Assembly: GCA_020355945.1 (NCBI GenBank)
Contig: CP070627.1
Span: forward strand, 2,107,698-2,113,097
Source: Candidatus Aminicenantota bacterium
GTDB taxonomy: Bacteria; Acidobacteriota; Aminicenantia; UBA2199
Length of the DNA: 5,400 nt
Direction: 5' to 3'
In this document: positions 1 through 5,305 of the stretch, piece by piece
How the letters are laid out: every line of letters starts with the position of its first letter
Numbering within the stretch: position 1 is the first letter of the stretch
Position numbers and translations under genes: made by a program
The notes under the pieces: generated by a model
Seen by the model: only the letters and a program-made list of their open reading frames with translations
Told to the model about the DNA's origin: nothing
The model's database searches: none

Positions 1-929
1 TTAGCTTGAGATTGTAATGATTTGGGCAGCTTATCAAGGATATTGCGTGTCCGATGCACCCAACAGCGTTGATGAACTGTTGACGGATATACCTTCGCCA
101 GGGCATTCCAAAAACCCAACGAGCCATCTCCAATCGCAAGAGACGGGCCATCGCTCAGGCCCCGTTGCTTTAAATCTAAAAGTATATCCATCCACGTCAA
201 TTCGCTCTCTCTATAACCAACATCCATTGCTACCAGCTCTTTTTGGCCATCAGCATCAGCACCGATTATCACCAATACGCAACTCTTCTCCTTACTAAGA
301 CGCACGTTGAAGTAGATACCGTCCACCCACCAATATACGTATTTTTTATCCGATAGATCACGACGGTTCCACTTTTCATATTCTTGATCCCACTCTTGCT
401 TGAGACGATTCAAGCTCCCAGCAGAGAACGACACTGGCTTGCCTACCAACTGCGAAAGCACATCTGACATCCGCGTACTGGAAACACCATGAAGATACAA
501 AAAGGGAAGGAAATCTTCAATATTCTCACTTCTTCTTAAGTATTTCGGGATCAGTTGGCTCTGGTACAAAATCTGCTCTTTTTTACCTTTTTTACCTCCA
601 CTCCCTTTCGCTTTCGATTCATGCTGATCACCATCACAATCACCATCACCATCACAATCACAATCACGATCACGGCTGCGGGGGACTTTCACCGATACAT
701 TTCCTATGGCCGTTTGAAACTGGCGCTCACGATGGTAACCATTACGAACGATTCGCTGCTGACCGTTAGGCATTCGTTTGCTTGACTGCACTTCGATAAA
801 TTCGCTGATTTCGGCTTCTAACGCTAAACGCAGCATCAATTCCGCACCTTTACGAGCTAATTCTCGAAAAGTCAATTTAATTAAATTTTCATGTAGACTT
901 TCTTTAAATTTTTCGATAAAATCTTTCAT
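1..929 (-). CDS. IS256-family transposase, N-terminal 309 residues, cut by window edge
   Basis: The frame is open without a break from ATG at 929 to the left edge, giving 309 residues of a protein normally about 400 long. It opens M-K-D-F-I-E-K-F, followed by the family's E-L-A-R-K-G-A-E-L-M-L-R and A-E-I-S-E-F-I-E region, N-G-Y-H-R-E-R and Y-L-R-R. The first catalytic Asp is D203 in W-W-V-D-G-I-Y-F-N-V-R; the second is D268 in A-I-G-D-G-S-L-G-F-W. C289-W-V-H292-R-T-R-N-I follows, the C-x2-H signature of Mutator-like DDE transposases. The catalytic Glu lies beyond the window. An unusual Asp-rich block, R-D-R-D-C-D-C-D-G-D-G-D-C-D-G-D at residues 86-101, then a G-S-G-G-K-K-G-K-K linker, stand where relatives usually have a short basic linker. 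AAAGGAGG lies 10 nt before the ATG. The visible part looks intact, so the element may be active. Confidence 0.9.
   Translation of the reverse strand, partial: MKDFIEKFKESLHENLIKLTFRELARKGAELMLRLALEAEISEFIEVQSSKRMPNGQQRIVRNGYHRERQFQTAIGNVSVKVPRSRDRDCDCDGDGDCDGDQHESKAKGSGGKKGKKEQILYQSQLIPKYLRRSENIEDFLPFLYLHGVSSTRMSDVLSQLVGKPVSFSAGSLNRLKQEWDQEYEKWNRRDLSDKKYVYWWVDGIYFNVRLSKEKSCVLVIIGADADGQKELVAMDVGYRESELTWMDILLDLKQRGLSDGPSLAIGDGSLGFWNALAKVYPSTVHQRCWVHRTRNILDKLPKSLQSQA
627..674 (-). repeat. In-frame hexanucleotide-type repeat inside the transposase
   Basis: Eight near-copies of a six-base unit (atcaca, atcacc or atcacg on the plus strand) run in tandem. Read on the minus strand they encode Asp alternating with Gly, Cys or Arg. 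Because the unit is a multiple of three, gain or loss of copies keeps the frame. This looks like a microsatellite expansion in a linker rather than a conserved domain. Confidence 0.85.
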
Positions 930-997
930 GTGGCGTATGCCTCCTTTGTTGATTTTTTCTTCAAAACAAATTTTAACAAAGTTAAGCATACGCCACA
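929..997 (-). promoter_or_regulatory. Inverted repeat able to hide the transposase ribosome site and start
   Basis: A perfect 12-bp inverted repeat joins 986-997 with 929-940. After a 4/3-base internal loop, another 7 bp pair 975-981 with 944-950, leaving a 24-nt loop. In minus-strand RNA the 3' arm covers most of the AAAGGAGG site (940-947), the spacer and the first base of the start codon. A transcript entering from the propeller gene would include both arms and could fold shut. IS10 and IS50 are known to limit transposase translation from read-through RNA this way. Confidence 0.6.
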
Positions 998-998
998 A
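970..998 (-). promoter_or_regulatory. Candidate internal transposase promoter at the IS end
   Basis: TTGTGG (998-993) and TAAAAT (975-970) are 17 nt apart on the minus strand, a sigma70-like arrangement. Initiation about 7 nt downstream, near 963, falls in the loop of the inverted repeat, so this transcript would lack the 5' arm and leave the ribosome site free. The -35 match is only partial. Confidence 0.4.
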
Positions 999-2130
999 CC
1001 TCCTTTTTGAGATTTAATTCATTTAAAGGTTTTTTAACCATACACAAGATTATATTATATCTCTCCAAAACAATATAAAGATTATCTTTTTCAATTAAAA
1101 TGTTATTGCCGGAAATCGTATAGACACCATGGATGCTGAGACTTTTATCAAATCTTATACAAGAACGGTATTGGTATTTCCCATCCATGGAAAAAATATC
1201 TATCTCTTTTTGATTTGGATGTCCCAGGTCTGCTAAAAATACATAAATGAAGCCATTGTGGATTTCAATATTGGTAAAATAAGTTAATTCATCCGGGTGA
1301 CTATTTATAAGAGCTTTGACTACATCTTGTGGCAGTTTCAAAGAACCCTTGAATAAATCTTTTTTTTCTTTGGGGGTAATCCTTTTCTTTTCTCGGTCCA
1401 CAGAGAAGGTATAGAGTAATTTTCCACTAAGATCAGCCACATTTATCTTATATGTATCGTTCAACCCATAGTAAATCCTATTGTTATCATATCCAAGGAT
1501 CATCCTGGGAATCAGTTCAAATACAATCCAGATGACCCTGCGGTCTCCCATCCTGGCGAATCCTCCCTGGAATATTCGGAATTCAGTAATGTTTGTTTCC
1601 TGGCCGCTTTTTAGATTGATTCTAGAAACCTGGCCAATGGTTTGATCGGTACCAAAAGCAGGTTTATACGGCGCAGAAATGAACTCACTTTCATTAATGA
1701 AAACCATCGGGGGCAGCTTACCATAGTTATTCATTACTGATTCGATATATTCCCCATCCATTGTAAAAAAATGAAGCTTACCTTGATCAGCGATAACCAC
1801 TCTATCCTTTAAGAGAAACGAATCTTTTTGATTGACAATTTCCCCGGGCCCTTCTCCTTTTCTACCAAAGCGTTTAACAAATTTCCCATTTTCGTCAATT
1901 ATATAGTTAATCTTACTGCTTTCATTAACATAAAGAACGCCCTTGCTGTTAACCAAAATTTGATTGACTCTTCCAAAGGTTTCATCTCCGACCCGATCGA
2001 TTTCCCAAACTAAACTGGGTTTAAAATCCCAATTTCCCTTTAATGGTTTGTCTGCATTTTTAACCTCAAGAGCGGGATAGAGTAAAACCACCGAGATTAA
2101 TAAAATCGACAGGAACACTAATATTCTCAT
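982..2130 (-). CDS. Exported six-bladed beta-propeller protein, 3' end meeting an IS
   Basis: The 382-residue protein starts M-R-I-L-V-F followed by a hydrophobic stretch (residues 3-20), a Sec signal peptide or membrane anchor without a lipobox Cys. The rest has repeated four-strand blades: V-L-Y-V-N-E-S-S-K-I near 65, F-G-R-K-G-E-G-P-G-E-I at 88-98, then V-V-I-A-D-Q-G-K-L-H-F-F and D-G-E-Y-I. The G-x-G-E-G-P-G-E motif is characteristic of the '6-bladed beta-propeller' family (NHL-like, BF3164-like). These are exported proteins of mostly unknown role, presumed to bind ligands; I see no catalytic motif. I chose ATG at 2130 over an in-frame TTG two codons earlier because GGAGGAGG sits 9 nt before it but only 4 nt before the TTG. 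The final E-V-V-A-Y-A and stop appear to come from the flanking IS, so the native C-terminus may have lost residues. Length is near normal, so the fold is probably complete. Confidence 0.8.
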   Translation of the reverse strand: MRILVFLSILLISVVLLYPALEVKNADKPLKGNWDFKPSLVWEIDRVGDETFGRVNQILVNSKGVLYVNESSKINYIIDENGKFVKRFGRKGEGPGEIVNQKDSFLLKDRVVIADQGKLHFFTMDGEYIESVMNNYGKLPPMVFINESEFISAPYKPAFGTDQTIGQVSRINLKSGQETNITEFRIFQGGFARMGDRRVIWIVFELIPRMILGYDNNRIYYGLNDTYKINVADLSGKLLYTFSVDREKKRITPKEKKDLFKGSLKLPQDVVKALINSHPDELTYFTNIEIHNGFIYVFLADLGHPNQKEIDIFSMDGKYQYRSCIRFDKSLSIHGVYTISGNNILIEKDNLYIVLERYNIILCMVKKPLNELNLKKEVVAYA

Positions 2131-2156
2131 CCTCAAAATCCTCCTCCATACATTAA

Positions 2157-2184
2157 ATAATATTTTTTCCTATCTTGACTACAA
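2157..2184 (-). promoter_or_regulatory. Candidate promoter for the propeller gene
   Basis: On the minus strand TTGTAG (2184-2179) and TATTAT (2162-2157) are 16 nt apart. Initiation about 7 nt later would leave a leader of about 20 nt containing the GGAGGAGG ribosome site. The -10 differs from TATAAT by one base; the -35 matches TTGACA only in TTG and one further base. The surrounding AT-richness makes chance matches likely. Confidence 0.3.
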
Positions 2185-2185
2185 G

Positions 2186-2518
2186 TTATAGTGTGATCAC
2201 TTGATCGAGCGCCACTCCTTTAAGTGCTCCATATAGATCGGGAAAACAACCAATCCTGGCACCCTCAACTAGGTTGTTTGCAATTTCACGTTCGTAAGCA
2301 CACTGATCACAAGCCATAAGAAGCATACCATTTTTTGCGCTGATTTCTTTTAAGTGTTCACCCACATCGTTACCTTTAACCAGCATAAATGTGTTATCCA
2401 CGAAAAAAAACATTCCTACAACTTCTGCTCCATGTCTACCTTCCTCCAGTTGAGGAACAATCATGGTGCTTAAAATTTTGTGAGCAATATTCGACTGAAA
2501 AATGTACGCTACTTTCAT
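2186..2518 (-). CDS. DsrE-like small sulfur-relay-type protein
   Basis: The 110-residue protein has the DsrE/DsrF-like pattern: an opening strand (M-K-V-A-Y-I-F-Q), a helix, the strand V-V-G-M-F-F-F-V (33-40), a further helix and strand into M-A-C70-D-Q-C73-A-Y-E-R, then G-A-R-I-G-C91-F-P-D-L-Y near the C-terminus. Family members are small cytoplasmic proteins; TusD/DsrE types carry sulfur on a conserved Cys. Here Cys70 and Cys73 form a CxxC at about that place, so sulfur carriage or a redox or metal role is plausible but inferred. NCBI uses 'DsrE-related protein SaoD' for a protein of about this size; I cannot confirm that this is one. AGGAGG lies 6 nt before the ATG. It follows the maturase and a broken small frame on the same strand, so it is probably the last gene of that operon. 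The next gene starts 55 nt beyond its stop. Confidence 0.8.
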   Translation of the reverse strand: MKVAYIFQSNIAHKILSTMIVPQLEEGRHGAEVVGMFFFVDNTFMLVKGNDVGEHLKEISAKNGMLLMACDQCAYEREIANNLVEGARIGCFPDLYGALKGVALDQVITL

Positions 2519-2556
2519 TTAAGTCCTCCTTTTTTTCTTCTTTATTTCTTCTAAAT

Positions 2557-2759
2557 TCAGGCATTCGGCTCAATACGAAGCCCGAGTATCTTAAACTGAT
2601 CAATTGGTATGCTTTTTTTCTCAACAGGGCTGCATATTCTTTTGATTTCGGTGGGCAAAAGATTTATCATCCATTCTTGAAAATGTTCTTCGGAACAGAA
2701 ATCACCTGCCTTTCTTCTGATGTCAAATCCTACATGCTCGTGCGTTGGTTCGTGCCCAT
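2557..2759 (-). pseudogene. Probable frameshifted small gene between maturase and dsrE-like gene
   Basis: A GGGAGG ribosome site 20 nt past the maturase stop precedes an ATG at 2759, but that frame stops after nine codons (M-G-T-N-Q-R-T-S-M, TAG at 2732-2730). A frame offset by one base is open from 2769 to a TGA at 2559-2557, with no ATG, GTG or TTG before an internal Met about half-way. It reads like protein: H-E-H-V-G-F-D-I-R-R-K-A-G-D-F-C, later N-L-L-P-T-E-I-K-R-I-C-S-P-V and I-D-Q-F-K-I-L-G-L-R-I. A one-base change within the first nine codons would join the ribosome site and ATG to this frame, giving about 66 residues with two Cys. It could be a decayed gene, a sequencing error or, less likely, a programmed frameshift. 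I do not recognise the family. The opposite-strand frame over this region looks like a shadow. Confidence 0.45.
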
Positions 2760-2779
2760 ATTGGTTTTTTTACCTCCCT

Positions 2780-4186
2780 TTATGTTGCGTTTTTATTTTC
2801 AGATAGGAATGTCTCTTTGAGCCTGGGATAGTAATAATTAAGGACAGCTTGAAATTCATCTTTAATCCAGGGACAAAAGACCCCATCTTCTATTTTTTCC
2901 CCGGACAAAAGGGCAAGTCTTGTACAACCTCCACCGCAAAGTAAAGCTTCAGAACAATCCTTACATGGAGGTAAATTGAACACCTTTCTTTTCCTCCACA
3001 TCTCTATCACCTGGTCATTAGACGTGAATTCCGGATAAAATTCACCCCAGTGAGAGTCTTGTAAACCACTACAATTTATACAGCAGCAAGAGTATATTTT
3101 TCCACTGAGGTCATAACTGTATTGGGTCCCTGCAATAGCTCCGCAGTAGCTTATTTTCGGAAAAGAAATTTTGCGATCATGTATTAGGTTTTCAAAAAAT
3201 CGAACCGCTCGATTAACCACATTAAAAATCCTGGTCTTCTTGTGTGAATCGAATATTTCAAATATCCTTGACAGCATCTCCGGGGTGGGAAGGGCACAGG
3301 AGGCCTCGCATTCATTTCCCGCTTTATCAACCGCAAAGAGGTGCAATGAAACACCTTGGTCCATCCAACCTTTGTCCAATATGAAATCCGCAAGGTCCGG
3401 TAAACTTTCTATATTTTGTTTGTCTACGTTTACTCGAATCACGGTAGGAATTTTTTTGGCAAGACATGCATCAACCCCTTCGCTAACCCTGTCGAAGGTA
3501 CCTCGTCCATCAGCAAATATTCTCCTTCGGTCATGGATTTCTTTTGGGCCATCTATCGTAACCTCAACCACATTAACGCCATATTGGGATAATATCTTGG
3601 TGTAATACGGCAATTCCACACCGTTGGTGATTATTCCTATTTTGAAGTCCCTTTTCTTTAACGCCTTCAAGAGTTCTTCAATTAATTTGATTTGCTTGGG
3701 GCTTCTCAGCAGAGGTTCTCCGCCAAATATGGTCACCTTAGGGCTGTGATCAGGATGATGTGTCTCGTGAATAATATCGATGGCATTCATCATGGCCTTT
3801 AACATTTCCAGGCTCATCACACCGGTTTTTTTCTTGAACTGTTCATTTTCAAAACAATAGACGCACCGCAAGTTGCAAGTGAAATTCGTATAAATAGTAA
3901 TACTTTCAGCCCTGTTTTTAAAAGACCGGTCCCATTCTTCCGACAATTCTTTCAGCCTCTTTTCTTCTTCTTCTTTATCATTGAACACATACCCCTGCTC
4001 CAGGCATCTCGTCAGCGGGGACCTGTTCTCCTCTGTAAGTTGAACCTCCCCTTTTTCCTGGATATGTTTGAGGAATTGGTACATCTCCTTATTCACTATA
4101 TCCATTGAGCCGCTTAATAAATTCATCACTATCTTGCTGTCCGGATCGGGGGTATCCAAATAGATGTTTCCTTTACTCACATACAT
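2780..4186 (-). CDS. Radical SAM/SPASM peptide-maturase-type enzyme
   Basis: This 468-residue protein has three parts. Residues 1-90 are a small N-terminal domain, as found in front of many SPASM peptide maturases, with a charged linker at 70-90. The radical SAM barrel begins at C104-N-L-R-C108-V-Y-C111-F-E, the CxxxCxxC motif that binds the catalytic 4Fe-4S cluster and S-adenosylmethionine, with G-G-E-P at 155-158. The SPASM domain shows C348, G362-K-I-Y-S-C367, then C408-x2-C411-x5-C417-x3-C421 and C438, the full set for two auxiliary clusters. Extra Cys at 368, 369 and 372 give a C-C-C-x2-C cluster, which is unusual. SPASM enzymes of this layout modify peptides or act as anaerobic sulfatase-maturase relatives. 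The three-Cys peptide gene just upstream favours peptide modification; no sulfatase is in view. AAGGAGA precedes the ATG at good spacing. The chemistry (thioether, C-C link, epimerisation) cannot be read from sequence. Confidence 0.9.
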   Translation of the reverse strand: MYVSKGNIYLDTPDPDSKIVMNLLSGSMDIVNKEMYQFLKHIQEKGEVQLTEENRSPLTRCLEQGYVFNDKEEEEKRLKELSEEWDRSFKNRAESITIYTNFTCNLRCVYCFENEQFKKKTGVMSLEMLKAMMNAIDIIHETHHPDHSPKVTIFGGEPLLRSPKQIKLIEELLKALKKRDFKIGIITNGVELPYYTKILSQYGVNVVEVTIDGPKEIHDRRRIFADGRGTFDRVSEGVDACLAKKIPTVIRVNVDKQNIESLPDLADFILDKGWMDQGVSLHLFAVDKAGNECEASCALPTPEMLSRIFEIFDSHKKTRIFNVVNRAVRFFENLIHDRKISFPKISYCGAIAGTQYSYDLSGKIYSCCCINCSGLQDSHWGEFYPEFTSNDQVIEMWRKRKVFNLPPCKDCSEALLCGGGCTRLALLSGEKIEDGVFCPWIKDEFQAVLNYYYPRLKETFLSENKNAT

Positions 4187-4393
4187 GATTTTATCTCCTT
4201 TTTAGACCGTAATACCGCATCTATTGTTATTTTTAATCGCAACAATTTTTTTCACCTGGCGCAACCTTCAACAGATTGGAAAATTTTTAGATGTATAAAA
4301 ATAGAGAAAAAAAATATCTCTTCTTCTCCACCAGACAATTTGAAATTGGGGGGCATTGCAGCCCCCCGAATGTAGAGCATTAACCTTAACTCG
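4187..4393 (-). other. 207-nt spacer between peptide gene and maturase
   Basis: This is the longest gene-free stretch in the putative operon. It carries the G/C hairpin, a T-rich segment near 4305-4320 and an AT-rich leader to the maturase. The maturase ribosome site AAGGAGA lies about 8 nt before its ATG. A 36-codon frame beginning near the hairpin has no credible ribosome site, so I do not call it. I see no convincing promoter or riboswitch. Confidence 0.5.
4348..4367 (-). terminator. G/C hairpin after the peptide gene, possible attenuator or RNA-end stabiliser
   Basis: On the minus strand GGGGGGC pairs with GCCCCCC around a six-base TGCAAT loop, giving a perfect 7-bp all-G/C stem 26 nt past the peptide stop. 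The 3' tail is AATTTCAAATT, not a clean T run, so it is a poor classical terminator. A tract of eight T lies about 30 nt further on. It may partly terminate transcription or block 3' exonucleases, so that the peptide message exceeds that of the downstream maturase. Confidence 0.55.
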
Positions 4394-4567
4394 TCAAGTC
4401 ACCCGATCGGCTTCACTCAAACAAATCGTATTGGTGACCTTGTCGACTTCTTTCAGAAGACAAATCATCTGGCCGGTTACGGGGTCAACTTCCTTTACAC
4501 AACTTGCCTCTTTCGTACCATAGGCGCCTACTACGATTTTTCTCATGTCCATTTTGCTTATGTCCAT
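4394..4567 (-). CDS. Putative RiPP precursor peptide, 57 aa, three 13-residue Cys repeats
   Basis: AGGAGG lies 8 nt before the ATG (4576-4581), and the 57-codon frame ends in TGA. Residues 1-22 look like a leader (M-D-I-S-K-M-D-M-R-K-I-V-V-G-A-Y-G...). From residue 23 the peptide is periodic: Cys23, Cys36 and Cys49 are exactly 13 apart. The units read C-V-K-E-V-D-P-V-T-G-Q-M-I, then C-L-L-K-E-V-D-K-V-T-N-T-I, then C-L-S-E-A-D-R-V-T at the C-terminus, sharing C-hydrophobic, an acidic pair and D-x-V-T. A small peptide with repeated Cys just upstream of a radical SAM/SPASM enzyme is the standard layout of a RiPP precursor with its maturase. Cys-to-Asp or Cys-to-alpha-carbon thioethers, as in ranthipeptides and sactipeptides, are possible products by analogy. 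I do not recognise the family. Met6 and Met8 are alternative starts, but the ribosome site favours Met1. There is no Gly-Gly cleavage site and no linked protease or exporter in view. Confidence 0.72.
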   Translation of the reverse strand: MDISKMDMRKIVVGAYGTKEASCVKEVDPVTGQMICLLKEVDKVTNTICLSEADRVT

Positions 4568-4588
4568 TTATTGGACCTCCTATAATTT

Positions 4589-4888
4589 TTATTTTGTTTG
4601 GTTTATTAAGAGAGAGTTTAATGCTTTTTGAACGTGTATGCGGTTAACTTTGTCGACTTTCAATTGATTTTCCCTTTCTTTGCTAATCACCACCAATGGC
4701 GCTGCCCTAAGTACCCCGTCTGTCTCGGTAAGCTTTACGCCATTTTTTTCAAATATTGTTCGATCTCCAGGTAGGGTATAGTACTTGCATTCAACATCAT
4801 CTTCATGCCCTCTTATGGAATTTTTGACTACATATTCGGCAAACTTACAGCAATCACATTCAAAAACTTCAATAAGTACTTTTTTCAT
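4589..4888 (-). CDS. Small thioredoxin-fold protein with a Cys-Asp-Cys-Cys motif
   Basis: This 99-residue protein begins with a beta strand (K-K-V-L-I-E-V-F) running straight into Cys11-Asp-Cys13-Cys14 and a helix. A second strand follows around residues 32-38 (V-E-C-K-Y-Y-T), then R-A-A-P-L-V-V-I (61-68), whose Pro64 sits where the thioredoxin cis-proline is expected. That order (strand, Cys motif, helix, strand, cis-Pro strand, final helix) is why I call a thioredoxin-like fold. No family is certain. NCBI naming of a DsrE-related 'SaoD' and thioredoxin-like 'SaoT' comes to mind because a DsrE-like gene is nearby, but that is memory, not a match I can verify. A role in disulfide or persulfide transfer is inferred. 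Its ATG overlaps the nifU-like TGA by four bases, with G-G-A-G-A-G-G upstream, so the two are probably translated together. The peptide gene follows 21 nt after its stop. Confidence 0.8.
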   Translation of the reverse strand: MKKVLIEVFECDCCKFAEYVVKNSIRGHEDDVECKYYTLPGDRTIFEKNGVKLTETDGVLRAAPLVVISKERENQLKVDKVNRIHVQKALNSLLINQTK

Positions 4889-5304
4889 TGGAATGCCTCT
4901 CCAGGTAAAGTTGATTTTGTTGTGAGAGCAGAAAATTGACTGCTATTTTTGCGAGCGTAATCATCAATCGCTCGATGAAGCGCTTGTCTTGCCAGGCGAC
5001 AGCAGTGCAATTTCTCAGTCGGGATTTTTCCCAGGGCTCCTGACACTTCTTCGACGGATATTGAAATGGCCTCCTCTATACTTTTCCCCTGGACCAGTTC
5101 AGTAAGAGCACTTGCACTCGCAATTGATGTAGCACATCCTTTGGTTTTAAACCCAATCTTTTTAATATTTCCATTATCTACTTCTATAGCAATTATAATG
5201 GTTATCATCCAGGGATTTTCACTTTCGATTCCCACCCCATCAGGATTCGCTAATAGGCCACAATTTTTTGGAGAAATAAGGTGTTCTAAAATTCTCATCT
5301 TCAT
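4885..5304 (-). CDS. NifU/IscU-like Fe-S scaffold protein lacking the first ligand site
   Basis: The 139-residue protein aligns along its length with the NifU N-terminal/IscU scaffold family, which assembles Fe-S clusters from desulfurase-derived sulfur in the cytoplasm. Visible landmarks are the E-H-L-I-S-P-K-N-C-G start (residues 7-16), F-K-T-K-G-C-A-T-S-I-A-S-A-S (52-65, Cys57), the G-K-S-I-E-E-A segment (73-79) and L-H-C-C-R-L-A (99-105, Cys101/102). The usual Ala-Cys-Gly-Asp site is missing: residues 30-35 read N-P-W-M-I-T, with neither Cys nor Asp. Two of three conserved Cys positions are therefore kept, with an extra Cys beside the third. This may be a repurposed sulfur carrier or partner rather than a normal scaffold. 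About 25 C-terminal residues after A-R-K are Ser/Thr-rich. The start has no strong ribosome site and follows a 23-codon ORF by one base, suggesting coupling; a second ATG is codon 3. The stop overlaps the next start as ATGA. Confidence 0.85.
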   Translation of the reverse strand: MKMRILEHLISPKNCGLLANPDGVGIESENPWMITIIIAIEVDNGNIKKIGFKTKGCATSIASASALTELVQGKSIEEAISISVEEVSGALGKIPTEKLHCCRLARQALHRAIDDYARKNSSQFSALTTKSTLPGEAFQ

Positions 5305-5305
5305 G

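Larger units (their letters stand above)
1..1003 (-). mobile_element. IS256-family insertion sequence, transposase-proximal end
   Basis: The element is identified by its transposase. Only the end upstream of the transposase is present; the other end is left of the window. The boundary is uncertain: I place it near 998-1003, where propeller-like coding gives way to sequence that forms an inverted repeat with the transposase start. Without the other end I cannot define terminal repeats or a target duplication. The transposase points away from the propeller gene, in the same direction as the operon. Confidence 0.7.

Noticed and set aside
600..680. A CRISPR-like or regulatory direct-repeat array
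   Set aside because: The units are six bases in pure tandem without spacers and lie in the transposase reading frame, so this is a coding microsatellite.
2389..2820. A 143-codon plus-strand frame covering the gap between the dsrE-like gene and the maturase
   Set aside because: It runs antisense across the dsrE-like start, the broken small frame and the maturase end, lacks a ribosome site, and its composition is that of a mirror of coding sequence.
3171..3605. A 144-codon plus-strand frame inside the radical SAM gene
   Set aside because: It lies wholly antisense to a strongly supported enzyme gene, with no ribosome site or family resemblance.
4230..4320. A separate promoter for the radical SAM gene in the AT-rich spacer
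   Set aside because: Several TTG-like and AT-rich hexamers occur, but no pair has both acceptable matches and 16-18 nt spacing.
4277..4387. A 36-codon minus-strand frame starting just after the peptide gene
   Set aside because: It has no credible ribosome site, contains the G/C hairpin and T-rich spacer, and has low-complexity composition; it is better explained as spacer.
4640..4665. K-V-D-K-V-N in the thioredoxin-like protein resembling E-V-D-K-V-T in the peptide repeats
   Set aside because: Only five or six residues and about eight bases agree, with no Cys and no surrounding similarity; chance is the simpler reading.
5198..5215. A selenocysteine or sequencing error explaining the missing Cys in the NifU-like protein
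   Set aside because: The codons are ordinary (TGG, ATG, ATA) and the frame is intact on both sides, so there is no UGA and no sign of an indel.
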